NCBI RefSeq assembly: GCF_000003815.2
Contig: NC_049989.1
Coordinates: forward strand, 18,616,120 to 18,680,119
DNA length: 64,000 bases
Direction: 5' to 3'
Origin: Branchiostoma floridae
Lineage: Eukaryota; Chordata; Leptocardii; Amphioxiformes; Branchiostomatidae
Made by a program: the position numbers and the translations under genes. Each line of letters opens with the position of its first letter. Position 1 is the first letter of the stretch. This document shows positions 12,501 to 24,454 of this stretch, piece after piece. The notes under the pieces are model-generated. The model had not been told where the DNA came from. It did no database searches and saw only the letters and a list, made by a program, of their open reading frames with translations.

Positions 12501-14144
12501 CTGCTCTCTGTATTGCAGGTATCAGCAGAACAGATGGCGACAGACTACAGTCTGTTCAAATTATTGTATACAGTGGATGGCCTGCTTTATGAAGTCCCGT
12601 TGGGAAAAGTGCTGGGAAGATTTGTCATAGGCGCAGCACTCTCTGCCGGCATAATGATGTTCTACTTTGGAGTCATAGACTGGAGCCAACTCAGCACCAC
12701 AGACAAGGTGCAAGTGGTCAGCGAAGGGGCGGTGCTGTTCACAGAAGTAGCCGGTGCAATGGTGAAAAGAGGAGCCTCCATTTATGAACTATGGGGCACG
12801 GATTTCATGGGCTTCAAAAATGCAGGGAAGATTCTAATGACAGGTGACTGCCAGGAGTCCATGATTCGAGCTTCCAACGGCTTGTCCAAGTGGCTAATGC
12901 AGAGGAAAGGGCAGGTGGAAGTCGGGGTGAATACTGCAGCTGCATCTGAAGAGGCCATCGTGGCAGGTGAGGAAGACATGACCCTAATGCAGAACTTGTT
13001 CGGGCGGAACCTGGATGAGTTCGTGGCCACGCGATTTGGCGCAGCGGTCGCCATCCTCGGGCTGGTCTACGGTTCTATATCTCACAGCAGGTCGCATTCC
13101 AAGGTAGGAAACGCCCTTGGCGTCACTGCATCAGCGCTGCAACTTACTGCAACAATGGGAGCCTGGCTGCTGCCGGAAACCATGGAAGGAATCGAGGCAG
13201 CAACGATCTTATCCACCTCGGGTAGTCTTGCAACCGCAGCGGCAATCGCAGGAGTCATAATATATATCATAGTCATAGAGGAGTTCCGCGAAACTCCCAT
13301 CGAATACTTTGCAAAACACCAAGCATCCGCCGCCGGCCTGTACATGGAACACGGGGCAGACATCGACAGCTTCCAGAAGTATCAACCAACTGGCGAGTTG
13401 GAGAAGGAGGGAGTCAGTCTCCTTATGGGGGGCTCCTCAAGTCAGTACATGAAGTTTAGCCTGGACGGGACTTTGGCTCTTGCAGAAACAACGAACGGCC
13501 CTGACACCGTCTTCTATCTCATAACCGACGCCTACGGTCGCGCCAAGTTCATAGCCAACTTGCCCAACGCAGACAACACGGCGATAGAATCCAAGGTTCT
13601 GACAATAGACGGAACGGGAAGCCTGTCAGGGGCGAGTCTGTTGACTGGAAGCTCAGCTGACCAGCAACTTTGGGTCGCTGAGTGCCAGGGGTCGGTGAAT
13701 CGTGACAGCGACGACCATTTGCAGTCCGCCTCCTTCAAGTTCTACAGCTACTACTGGTACAAGAACCACAGTAAGAAGTATTACCTGGGAGGGTCGAACA
13801 ACGTCCCGTCGGCATCGGAGTCCAACCAGCAGGATTGGACGGTCAGCATGGCCTCCACCAAGCCTGTCGGAGTCAGCATGGACAACATCATCCTCTACAC
13901 CTACCAGAAGGACGAAACGTTCCAACCAACCCTCCTGAACCCGGGCAGTGACCCCAAGACGTGGTCCATCAGCCCGGCCCTGCCGGACTTCATGGAGCTG
14001 GACACGGCCACCGGTGCGGTCTCCCAGAAGAGCGGGACGGCAGCTACCGTCACCGCCTCGGACACCTACACCCTGACTGTGACGAACGAGCTCGGGTCGT
14101 CATCCACAACATTCACGTTCGAAGTAAAAGTATTAGTCTTTTAG
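9501..14144 (+). CDS. Large, nearly single-exon protein with hydrophobic core and He_PIG-like C-terminus
   Basis: A frame with no stop runs from 10311 to a TAG at 14142-14144. It has no ATG until the phrase VSGMFLM, so the start lies upstream. A pyrimidine-rich acceptor (cttactcttacag) ends at 10379, giving an exon from 10380 in phase 0 that begins AVAHTFEALKNHH. The best partner is a small exon at 9501-9551 that contains ATG CCT and stops at a good donor (gtaaga, phase 0), giving a protein of about 1256 residues starting MPAVAHTF and lacking a signal peptide. The N-terminal third is beta-rich. Hydrophobic, alanine/glycine-rich segments lie near residues 745-767 (VLGRFVIGAALSAG), 888-903, 913-933 and 952-968 (AAIAGVIIYIIVI). 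The last 70 residues match the putative Ig (He_PIG) pattern: WSISPALPDFMELD, TATGAV, YTLTVTNELGSSS. Function unknown. The microexon start is inference; the large exon itself is near certain. Confidence 0.85.
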
Positions 14145-14195
14145 ACAAGCTGATGGAGTAAAGACAGAGCAATTTGAAAGCAAAGAGTCTTCCCC

Positions 14196-14329
14196 CGTAG
14201 CCTGGAGTCCAGCCTTGTTTGCTTTTGTCCACTCCTTGTCCGCTCCCAAAGGTTGCTATATCGTTGTTGGCGAGATAGCGACATTCGGGACCGGACCGGA
14301 GCGAACAAGGCTGGACTCCAGACTACTTT
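14196..14329. mobile_element. Short inverted-repeat element directly after the large gene
   Basis: gtagcctggagtccagcc at the left returns as ggctggactccagactac at the right, with about 24-base arms that also include cttgtt/aacaag. It lies 50 bases after the stop codon, so it is probably in the 3' UTR or just beyond, and would fold as a hairpin if transcribed. Confidence 0.75.
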
Positions 14330-16800
14330 CACTGTCCGCAAAGCACGCTTGGTGGCTTGGTTGTTAATGACCTTTTCATAAGATGATAATTCATTTTGAG
14401 GACAAGGCAATATAGTATAGTACACGCATGGTGTTGACTGCAGCTTATGTCTTTTTCATAGTGCTACAATTCCATATCTGATAGCCAAAACTGATACTGT
14501 ACTATGTAGAGGCTTTACCTTATAAGCAAGGCTAACTTGTTTATCATTTTCAAGGGAAAGAAGGGAATGAAGGTAGACATTTGCAAGAGTATCATATATA
14601 CATGTATACATTATTATAACAGTGTGTGTGGCGGAATAGTATTGTTTCTTTAAATACTCTTTGCCAGTTAAAGCCATGTCCATTCGATCATATGGATGAC
14701 ATCATCTGGCAACCTTAAAACTGATGCAAGAGTGCGAACAAAAAAAGTTTGGCCCCAAAAATATATTTGCCAACCACATGAAATCTAAGTTTTGAACATC
14801 ATCATCATCATCATACGTTTTGAACAAAATGCACACAGTATAGTATGGTTAACAATAGGGTATTCATCATTATTCCTCACATATTGTTCGTTGACTTTTG
14901 GAAATGAGTATCCGTTTTCAGACATTTTTATTTACGGCATATTATTTCGTTTTTTGCAGCTACGTAATACGTTTTACAATATGCTTGAAAACGTGTTTTT
15001 TTCTGAAGTCGAAAATTGATGCCTGAAATGATGCCATACATACAATTGAATCAGCATGGCCAAATCATTACAGAATTAGAATTTAAATTCGCATAATAAC
15101 CATGTCAGTATTGTAATGAAGCTGTTATGTTATACTTACACATGGTCTTTGTTTTGTCTCTATTCAACTTCCCCAATGTTATGTCTTCTGTGAGTACTAT
15201 ATAGCAGATGTTTGCACGCCACCTGAGTGTGCTGGCGGGAATGAAGGACTGCGACGAAGATAGAGAAGGGCACTGGCAATGGCTTTACTTAACAACAACT
15301 TATTTGATATTGTTGTATGTCTTGTATGTACTTAGAAAGTTACCTTACAAACTTTCCTATAGTAGCATATCAAGGTTGTTCTTTAGGTGAATCAAATTGA
15401 TACATATAGTACAATGTTACCTTCCTCTTATTCATAGTGAATTTGACTTGGTGTTTGTCTTCTTTTATTGACATATATTGTGTGAGTATTAGGCTACAAG
15501 AAAGAAGCTGATGTAAAGCATTCTACTTTAGACATAAAAACAAAACAGCAGCAGAAAATATAATGTCAAAATACATGGTGTTTATCTTATCTTAACGATT
15601 GTTATAAGTGGCTTCAAAATATTGGATACTACTATTTGTTTCTGCATAGCCGATATAACCTCCCTTCGGGGCAACACACCAGCTTTATAAGTGTAATATA
15701 GGAATCCAACAAGGAAGGAATATAACAAGTCATAAAGAATAATATTTAAGACAATAATCATCGCATTGCTGGTCATTACTTTTTCGTGTGAGCTTATCTT
15801 TTAACGCAACTGGTGTGATATGTAACCATGTATATGTAACCAAGCTTGTCTGCATGTTATACTGTAATCATGTACAATTGGGGTATGTGAGATATATTCC
15901 CTGACGTTTTGATATTAATGAAAATGTATCCTTTGCTGGAATTAACAAGAGCATCAGTGACGATAACTCTTGTGGTAAAATCATTTCTCATTAGATACTG
16001 ATTTAGATTACTTTTGGCGATGCCTCAGGATCCGAGCGAGCCAAATGGTTTGTTTGTTTGTTTTGTTTGAACCTTTGTTTATTCATGAAAGCTCAAGTCG
16101 GCCTGCAAGCCGCTTTTCATTGAGGTCATGAGGGAAGAGACAAAGGTCAGACAAAGCAAATAACAGAGATGCAATTTACATTGTATAGTATTGTTACAAT
16201 TTTGAAATGTTTTTATCACCTTAATCGTATATATGAGTTTTTTAAAGAAATGGGATATGAAAGAACAAAAATGAAAAAAAAATCAACATGGCCTAGCCAG
16301 CAAAGAAGTTTGTCTGACACGTCTGAAGAACCGGTTAGGTAGGCGGGAGGGCTTGACTAATGTGTACAAAGCATGCTGGGATATCAAACACCTTGGGGCG
16401 ACATGGGCTAGGACATGTAAGGCTCTTTACAACTTTTTGGCAGCTTGACAGATTTTGAGGCCTAAATAAATAGAATAAAGACCAGAGTACATGTACCCAA
16501 ATGTTGCCTATGGACATGAAATGTTTTTGTGCGTCATGAATTTACAGTTCACCCATCTTCAAACAGTAGTTATAAATCTACCATACAATAAATACAGTTT
16601 TTTAAACAATACTGACGACAAAACCCTATGATATGAAAGAATGAACTTTATTGCTCGACAGTTGTACATGGTACTAATGTATGTCAACAGTGACAAAACA
16701 ATGAATAAAATGTATATTGTAAAGTCTATGACTGCAAGGATATGCATAATCAATGTGTACGTTTCGGCCTGTACCAGCACATGATTATCATATTTAGTAA
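14330..16800. other. Intergenic, dispersed repeat traces
   Basis: No supported gene. 15640-15690 (catagccgatataacctccc...aacacaccagc) matches 53955-53995. 16080-16170 (cggcctgcaagccgc, then ggtcagacaaag) matches 62130-62190. 16645-16670 (atgaactttattgctcgaca) looks like the tail of a dispersed element. Confidence 0.45.
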
Positions 16801-17517
16801 TTTTCTATTCCTCTAAACCAGGAGACTGATCTCCACAAGGCGAAGTACAATAGGAACTTAGTATTCTTTAGGCACAATGATACCACTCGCTACTTTAGCC
16901 AACCCCTTGCTATGATTAAAGTTTCTCTATCTTTTGATTAGTGACTAGAAGTAGGACTGCACAGTCAAACTAAAACTAAGAATTGTATCCTGCTGTCGAC
17001 ATAACCTTCTAAGGTATACAGTTCTGCTGTACTATCAAAGCATTAGATCCTGCTTGTTCGTGTCTTCTTCTTGTAGAATTTGCCCGTCATGGCCACTGGG
17101 GTTCTGAGGAATAAAAGAATTTCGGTAATCATTTCCATTAGATAAGGCAAGACGCTCATTCCTGTTTTGCCAAGTCGCCTGTCTATGTATATACAAATGT
17201 TCTGCACTAGAAGTTGTTTAATTGCACAGCCTATTCGCCAGCGTATTTCGGTGCAATAATGCAAAGCTATCCGGCTGGACCGCACCTGCTTGGGATTTTG
17301 GGATCTCGTGCAGTTAACAGAACTGTGCGGTAACCCGGTGTGCAATTAACTGGCTTCTACTGTATTTCCTTATGAGAAGTTGTAATTGATCATAAATGGA
17401 CTTGTTCGTCCCCTGTACGTTACAGTTTAAGGTGGTTCTTCTTTAACTGATGGGCCACAATGTTGTCAACGTATTATAAAAAAACAGTTCGTGATTTCAA
17501 AATAGTCATTCGTACCG
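16800..17517. repeat. 3' flank of peptide gene A, shared with genes B and C
   Basis: 16815-16865 (aaccaggagactgatctcc, aaggcgaagt) matches 21820-21870. 17090-17150 (ctgaggaataa, ttagataaggcaa) matches 22660-22695 and 30355-30395. So the tandem duplication that made the three genes includes noncoding sequence past their stops. Confidence 0.65.
17210..17362. mobile_element. Remnant of pogo/Tigger-like MITE
   Basis: Ends in gtgtgcaattaactggcttctactgta, close to the right terminal repeat of the intact element at 32898-33077, and has a weaker matching left side (ttaattgcacagcc). Confidence 0.55.
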
Positions 17518-18314
17518 TCACTCCTTGAGGCCGTTATTGACTTCCTCTAGTTCCTCTTCCAGCTCCTCCAGTTCTTCCTCCACCAGGCCCAAGGCGGCAT
17601 CTTCCTCCGCTTCCTTCACAGCCTCCTCCAAATTGGCATCAGCCTCCTCAAGTGCAGCCACTTTCTTCTCGAAAGTGACGCCTGCGGTAAATCAGAAAAA
17701 GGAAAACAAAGACATAGACGATGTAAATAAGTAAGAGATGCCTGTAACTGCGACAGCTAAAGGGGTTGATAAAACAATAAACAATATGAATCTTAAGATA
17801 GAGTTTTACACACCATTGAGATCGCCATTGCTTCCATCCAAGTCCTGGACCTCCTCCATCAGATCCAGGGCAACATGGCTCTCCGCCTCATCCACCGCTT
17901 CCTGTAGCTTACCGGCGGCGTCACGGATGGCCTCTTTCACCTCCTGGAGGGATTGTGCTATGGACAGATGTACAGAAGTTAGTAAAGTATATTTTTGAAT
18001 GGTTTTCGATACACGTGGGACTAATGATTTTCGTAAAATGTAAAGTGGTACACATTTTACACTTCATAAAAGTAATACATTTGTATCAAACGAAAAATAG
18101 TACCACCTTTTGAAGTTTAGGACTACTCCTTTAACGGTGGAAATGTTGATGAAATGATAAGACTGTTTCACCTTTCTTGTAGACGGGCTGCTTGTAGAGG
18201 GGCTCCCTTCTCCTGAAGCGGACCTTTCTCCTGAGAAACCCATTCTTCCCCATCAAGGAGTCTACCATGATGGCTGATGCCAACATGACAGCTATCAGCA
18301 AAGCAGCTTTCATA
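17518..18314 (-). CDS. Peptide gene A: secreted precursor, cationic segment plus acidic tail (149 aa)
   Basis: Three coding exons on the minus strand: 18314-18172 (ATG at 18313), 17957-17814 and 17681-17518. All junctions are phase 1 with canonical sites (aaag/gtgaaa, ccatag, aatg/gtgtgt, ccgcag), and the total is exactly 150 codons including TGA. Residues 1-19 (MKAALLIAVMLASAIMVDS) form a typical signal peptide. Next comes LMGKNGFLRRKVRFRRREP and LYKQPVYKK, strongly basic (11 K/R, 1 E). Exon 2 encodes an amphipathic acidic helix and a DLDGSNGDLN motif. The last exon is dominated by Glu/Leu (VEEELEELEEELEEV) and probably forms a helix or coiled coil. A splice acceptor (ctctgttcacag) ends one base before the ATG, so the 5' UTR starts in a separate exon near 19319. 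Precursors of tunicate antimicrobial peptides have a similar cationic-plus-anionic layout. That function is inference; I recognise no named family. Confidence 0.85.
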
Positions 18315-18715
18315 CTGTGAACAGAGAGGTGGGGAGGGGGCACATAGGATATTAAAAATGGTGCTTACAAATAGACGAAAGAGTATAGTAAAGACGATGT
18401 CACAGTACAATACTAAACTTTCTGCCAAAACAAAGCAATACACGGATCAAATTTTCACCGACCACTGTCAACTTTTTCAGGATCAATACTAATGACTAAA
18501 CAGTTCAGAACCTGAACTTGCAAGGGGTACAGACACGTAATCTTAGTGACACGGGATCTCGTGGATATGTGACGTCAGCAATTGGGGAAAATTGCTCAGG
18601 AGGACGTCTGTTAACATGCAAACAAATGTGGGTGATTGATTGAAAAAGGACAGCACAGGCCTGTCCAGGACAAACATTCACCTGACAAGATATTGTGGCG
18701 CTGCTAAGTATGTCC

Positions 18716-19504
18716 CAAGGCAATATCTGCTCACTTAGCCGAGCTAAAGAGCTAGTCAAGCGAGATGTTCTTGCAATCTGTGCTCGGTGAAGTGTGCGGT
18801 CCTCAAAAAAAAAGATATGGTCCCTGAATGGTGGCATGGATTCATAAACCAAATATTAGACATTGCATCAACACTTGCATATGGGATAGACATTGTTTCA
18901 CATTCACAAGAGATCGTTGTACCAATTCATATGGGTATCCTTGTGATAGTCGTGCAAAATTCGGCCATTTTCTTGTCAAACAGGTTGTCGACATGTCTTA
19001 GATCCTTGTCGGTTAGTTCCGCCACAGCGCACGGCTGCCTACCACGAATGTGGCCGTGCTGTAACCGTCTGTGATCCTATCTGCTGTCTACTACTAAATA
19101 TCAAAAAATGGAACTAAAAGACTTCGATCACAGTTGGTTGGCATCCTTCTGTCTCGGGAGACGATAGAATTTCGCGCCATGGTCAGTTCAGTTTGTCGTT
19201 GGGTCAGATCAGAATATCAGTGTACGATTCCACGACGTCAGCATAGCTTGCCCTTAAAGTTGTTTACCTTGCTGCCTGCCTGTATCTTATGACGAATGAA
19301 TCGTCAAGGCATTCTTACCTTAAAACAGTCAAGATCACCTTCAGACGGTATGAATCTGTGCGGAGACTCCGATTCTTTTTGAAGAGTTGTTTTTCAGACG
19401 ACAGCCTTTGGTGTTGTCACAAGCTAGCTTCAGTGCTTGTTGGTGTTCTTGGGACTGATTTAACAGGATAAAGAACTGACCGAGTGACATTTTTGATGAC
19501 GTTT
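18716..19504 (-). promoter_or_regulatory. 5' module of gene A: noncoding first exon and proximal upstream region
   Basis: On the minus strand a donor (gttttaag/gtaagaat) ends a candidate 5' UTR exon at 19319. The exon phrase tgaaggtgatcttgactg recurs with changes at 26698 and 27550. Upstream, the motif ttttgatgacgttt (19491-19504, plus strand) is conserved in the three modules and holds a TGACG ATF/CREB-type half site. Downstream, intron sequence (aaggcaa...cagctcactta-type phrases, cttgtgatagtcgtgcaaa) is also shared with 26140-26460 and 27117-27290. The transcription start is not determined. Confidence 0.6.
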
Positions 19505-19519
19505 CAAAGGTGCAGGCAT

Positions 19520-20230
19520 TTTGTGATGGCTCTTGAAGAAAGAAGAAAATGACTTCTTAGGCGTGCCTAGTTAACTCATGAAGCTTTCAATGGATTTGCA
19601 TAATAAATTGATTCTGTAGTTGATATGTTTTTCAGCGTCCGTCAAAGGACAGCTTCCAAGGACATTGTGGGCTCCCTATCTCGTTTCACGGCACAACAAA
19701 AGAACTTCCGTTTTCTTTTATATTTCATATTCTAGTGCCATGATCAGGATTTGGCATCATTTGCCGGTATTTTGAGAATGAAAACAAGTAATATGTGTAT
19801 AGTTGGGCCATTGACCCACTAACAGATAATTTTCTAAATTGCTGGGGCCGGTGGAAACGCCCCCACTCCAAGAAAACTTGTTTATCAGCTTTGTAGGTCA
19901 AAGTGTACGAATGCTACATAAGCGTTGTACTTGTAACAACGGACTTTATGAGTGGTAATCACTTTGTTTTTAGTTCGCCTGTCAAATTGAGCTACTTGTA
20001 GTACGTTTGTCATGTGTTTTTGTTGCGTTATGTTCAAATCTAAGAAATATTCATGGCAAATCGCGTCAGAAAGGTATGAGTAATCTCTGTATTGTTGTTA
20101 GTGCAGAACAGGTATTCAGCGATCTGGCGTAATGCCCAAGAAATCGGAATTATTGTATCCATTGTTCCTAATTTTTTTGTTGGGGTGCTTGTCATCCCCC
20201 TTGACGTAAATCACTTAAACTCAAATCGCA
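19520..20230. repeat. Upstream duplicated block of the peptide cluster (unit A)
   Basis: 19845-20060 (aacgccccca, aagaaaact, cagctttgtaggtcaaagtg, gtacttgtaacaacggac, gtacgtttgtcatgtg) matches 33860-34080 closely and 28740-28960 more loosely. It marks the outer end of the duplicated unit. Confidence 0.65.
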
Positions 20231-21010
20231 TATAATTCCGCCTCGTATGGTATGACTCCCATATTAAACCCTAAGGTCCTGGATTTGAATCATGTCATGC
20301 TACGGATCTTGCGCCCTTGGGAAAGACACTTAAGACGACTTTCCTCACCCCACTCAGGTGTAAAAAATGGGTACCTGGCTTCGGTTGTGGAGGTAAAAGG
20401 CGATGGAAGGAAAGGTATGGGTTTTGCCTTCCAATACAGTGAACTAGACACTGTAGATAACAACATACTGTCCCTACGGCTACAAAAGGCTACTACCTTT
20501 ACCTTTATCTTTGCCTTTACATTTACCTTAACGTTTGCTTTTCAACATATTGTGACATTGCCGAATGTCAGGGACGGTAAACTTATATTCAAGTTAGACA
20601 TCTGATTCCCATAAAAAAAGCAAAATCAATGAACTAAGCATTCGTGTTTGCTGATGTGTGAAGCGCGTGAAGTCGAAGAGGTCAAGCCACTGCAGAACAT
20701 GTAATGGTGGCTGCCTAATCATATGTGCGACGGAGACAAAAGCTGTAAGGGTGAGCTTGAATCAGTGACTTGCAGTGACACTGGCAGAGCGCCAAAGATT
20801 ACTGAACACGCCCCTTTCTCTGCACAGCTCACCTGTAGCGCCGGGGAGGGGTGTTGAATTTATGGTTCTTGGCGATAGACGTCAATCTAACACTTCAAAC
20901 AGCCATTCATGCAGAACCATATTTTTGCCAAACGTCAAACCAGCTTGTTAGGACACGATTTTCAAGGTCAGGGGGCGCGTCTAACATTTAAAAACTGTGG
21001 AGGAAAATCT
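20230..21010. repeat. Composite dispersed repeat
   Basis: Contains gacactta(a)gacgactttcc and ctcaggtgtaaaaaatgg (inverse counterpart near 34285-34340), then the partner of 4330-4700, then at 20850-21010 an inverse copy of the 880-1010 family (aggacacgattttcaaggtc). Nested or composite transposon debris. Confidence 0.6.
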
Positions 21011-21860
21011 CTGCTCTGCTAATGTGCCGTGCATTTCCTATTTTATTGCATCGGTCTCACGTCGGTGCGGGTACGCTATTTGTTCGCGCTTCATACGCGA
21101 TGATACGCTGATCTCGCGGTACGAGCTGAGAGGCGTAAACATAGCGTATGTACAGCGGAGATAAAGCGCACGATGCCGACATCAAATTAATACTTGATTT
21201 ACACGAATTAATATACTTGAGGCAGTATTCGTTCTGCGATCGAGGAGTTCATTGTACGTATTAGTAACGTATAACAAGAGCACAGATAGGGTACAGATAG
21301 CGTACTCGACGAACATGCAGGGTGCACTCGAGATTTGGTATTAAAATAATGGTTGACTCACATTTTCAATGGCCCATTATGACAAAGGCTTACCGGTCAC
21401 AATATGGATTCTGCGCAAGAAATAGAAAAAAGTGGGAGGGAGCGGAACTGAAATAAGAGCAAAGACGAAGAAATATCAGTTTTAGAAACCTTTTATTGTT
21501 GCCACCAAAAGAGTATACATGACATTCTTACTGTATATAACAGACAGCGACTAAAATCTCATTTTCAAGAATAAATGTGATATAATGCAATAACTTTGCA
21601 AATCTAATACAGCTTTCTATTCAAACAATAAAGGAGAAAGCTTGTTAGGAATGGCACTTACTATAATGATGCTAGCTACAGTAAGCCTTACTGAAGCTTG
21701 TTACATGCCATTTCACAGTCGACGTCTTCATAGAAATATCAGCCAAAAATTATTGTAAGGCTATCCTGTATTATGAAAACTCTCTATAGTCAAATATTCA
21801 TAATTTGTGGGAGTTCACCAGTAAACCAAGATACTGATTTCCAAAAGGCGAAGTGTAATA
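21010..21860. other. Intergenic, nothing recognised
   Basis: 21060-21300 is CpG-richer than its surroundings (tacgcgatgatacgc, ctcgcggtacgag), but no open frame, promoter motif or splice site could be supported. Confidence 0.4.
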
Positions 21861-21869
21861 TAGGAACTG

Positions 21870-22122
21870 TGTCTGTGTCTCTCTCTGTCTCTTTGTTTCT
21901 CTGTCTGTCTGTCTGTCTCTCTCTGTCTGTTTCTCTCTCTGTCTGTCTGTCTCTCTCTGTCTATGTCTGTCTGTCTGTCTCTGTCTGTCTGTCTGTGTCT
22001 GTGTCTGTGTCTGTGTCTGTCTCTGTCTGTCTGTCTGTCTGTCTGTTTCTCTCTCTCTCTTTCTTTCTCTCTCTGTCTGTCTCTCGGTCTCCGTCTCTAT
22101 CTCTTTGTCTGTGTCTGTCTCA
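21870..22122. repeat. (TCTG)n / (TC)n microsatellite
   Basis: Pyrimidine-rich TCTG/TCTC units for about 250 bases. Overlapping Ser-Leu-Cys-Val frames are artefacts. Confidence 0.95.
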
Positions 22123-23078
22123 ACAGGATTATCGTCTCCCCTGAAGTAGAGGTGTTGATCATTAAGCTTCTAGGGCCTGTCCAGTAGGAGGGCTGTAGAG
22201 ATGTAATTTACTTAGAAGTCAAGCCCCAAGTGCTTAGAACGTAGCTCTCGGCAGTCCATACCATTGCAAGAATAGTTACTTGTCTCCACTTGTCACCATT
22301 GTCACCTATACCAAAGTCTTTTATCTATAAATATTGATAATGTATGTTTGCTACATATTCTGTATGTCCCATGTTGCAATTAGCCCTCTTGCAATAACTT
22401 GCAAAATAAACTTTCTTATTTCATGACAAACATCTTTAAGTTCTCACAGTGATGCCACCAGCTTTCCTTGCCACACCGTTTATCATCATCACCCTTGACA
22501 AAAGTTGTTAATTCTTTTAATTGGGTCAGCTAAGCATTTAATTGCTCACTAGGTATACTATAGGCAGTTTGCTGTACTACCAATAGACTAAAGCTCCTAA
22601 CTTGAGTCCTGCGTTTACAGGTCTGTCTCTTGTTGAATCGTACGCCGTCAAGATCACTGGATCTCTGAGGAATAAGAGATTTCAATTAGATAAGGCAAAT
22701 AATTAATCTCCTCATTGCCAAGTAGTCTTGCAATGTAAATGAAATTTTCCATTTCTTATAATGTGGATGTTTTGATCGGTATGCATTTTTCTTCCCTGTG
22801 ATGACAATAATCATGCAGTTGAATTTTTTGGCATGTCGGAAGTGCACTCTTGCTGTCAACAGACGAGTCTTATGCTAGACAAAGTCCATGCACATACAGG
22901 TAATAGTCCAATAATCCGTGGTCCAATGGCCATGCATTCTTTGTTAGGGAATAAGCCTTTCGTGTACATTAGAGTTTTGCGTGATGCTCCGTGCGTCGTA
23001 TGTGGGATGTAGATTTCGATTGTCAACTTAAATGTATAATAAAAACAGTACAGGCTTTTTAAATGGTCATTCTTACCG
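22123..23078. other. 3' flank of peptide gene B
   Basis: Contains the phrase shared with the A and C flanks near 22655-22700 (gatctctgaggaataagag, agataaggcaaataatt). No other gene seen. Confidence 0.5.
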
Positions 23079-24454
23079 TCACTCCTTGAGACCGTTATTG
23101 ACTTCCTCCAGTTCCTCCTCCAGCTCCTCCAGTTCTTCCTCCACCAGGCCCAAGGCGGCATCTTCCTCCACTTCCTTCACATCCTCCTCCAACTCAGCAT
23201 CAGCCTCCTCCAGCGCAGCCACTTTCTTCTCGAAGGTGGCGCCTGTCACAGATTAGAAAAAAAAAACACAATGAGACGTAAGAATAACGCAAGAATGAGA
23301 AGGAAACTTGAAAGGTAATATTTATAAGCAAATACATTTTACATTTAAATGGTATGGCCTGTATATATAAATAGATTACGCAATCCAACAGCATAGGGTG
23401 TGGTAAGTACACATTCAGTAAATAATAATAGTGGCAGCCTTCTGGTCCATGTCTTTGACAGTTTGACCCTATTTGTTTGAAAAAGCAGCGACAACAGCAT
23501 GTAGGAGAGGAAATGGGACAAAAGCAATCCGTTCCCTTCCGCGAAGCTAAACACTTAAAAAACCGTCGATCTGCATGATTCTTAAATAAAATAAGAGTGT
23601 TATATACCATTGAGGTCACCATTGCTTCCATCCATCTCTAGAAATTCCTTCAGCATATCCAGGTTAGCCTGACCCTCCGCTGTGGATAGATGTAAAGTAA
23701 ACTTACTTTGCATGGGTTCACCAGTCGAAGTGTAAAGTATGTTCACGTTTACTTCAAAATAACTGCTGTCAATAATTTTGCCATTCTTGCAATGGAGAAT
23801 CATGTTATTGAGACTCATAGAAAACGCTATGATACCGGTCCCCGAAATTGAAAATATTCTGAAGAATAAAACCTTCAAGTACACTTTTATTTAGCATATT
23901 TGCATCATTATACCAAAAAGTAGTTACTCAAGCAACTGGATATGGTTTTGGAAAACCAGTTGCTTGAGTAACTACTTTTTGATGTATCCTATTACCTGGA
24001 TGTCTAACCTACATCGACGTATTTGCATCATTATTTCATATTTCGGGAGCTTGTAAACTGTGCAAAATGTCCTCTAAGCTTTCCATATTATCGAAACCTA
24101 GACCCTCCTGTTCAACTTCAAAACAGCAACACACTAGTACTGTTCATTGGTTTGAAAGATCACGGTACCTAGATATGTACGTGGATTTGGCGTCGTAACA
24201 AACACACCCGGATTGTTGGTGTGCAATTCTATAGTGTTGATCTAACTTACTATGTACTTACTACAATAGTAGGAAGATATACTTGTCCTAATGTTATGTG
24301 ATGGGCCTTTACTGGTAAAAATTGATTGAAAATGTACGAGAATGCTTCACCTTTCTTGTTTAATTTCCTTCTCCTTCTCCCCCAGTTGACTCCGTACGAC
24401 TCTACCATGATGGTCGATGCCAACATGACAGCTATCAGCAAAGTAACTTTCATA
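23079..24454 (-). CDS. Peptide gene B: secreted precursor, cationic segment plus acidic tail (112 aa)
   Basis: Paralogue of gene A with the same exon plan: 24454-24351 (ATG at 24453), 23679-23608 and 23242-23079, all phase 1, exactly 113 codons with TGA. The signal peptide is MKVTLLIAVMLASTIMVES. The following segment is short and very different from A: YGVNWGRRRRKLNKK. The glycine before four arginines fits an amidation plus furin-type cleavage site, so release of a short amidated peptide is conceivable but unproven. The middle exon is half the length of A's. It lacks the first about 24 residues and keeps the EMDGSNGDLN motif. The last exon differs from A at only a few codons and ends EEVNNGLKE. 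The acceptor just before the ATG (ccgtccacag) is conserved. The intron between exons 1 and 2 holds the palindrome at 23913-23981. Confidence 0.85.
23913..23981. repeat. Long palindrome, AGTAGTTACTCAAGCAACTGG family
   Basis: Arms ccaaaaagtagttactcaag+caactgg and ccagttg+cttgagtaactactttttg face each other, and the spacer (atatggttttggaaaa) is itself partly palindromic. The right flank (cctggatgtctaacctac) returns inverted beside the related element at 38243-38445. A cruciform-prone dispersed element inside an intron of gene B. Confidence 0.85.

Noticed and set aside
10374-13925. Antisense frames of 90-173 codons over the large exon
   Set aside because: Shadows of a GC-rich coding exon, with no independent start, splice or domain evidence.
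21773-22187. Ser/Leu/Cys-rich frames
   Set aside because: They translate the TCTG/TC microsatellite.
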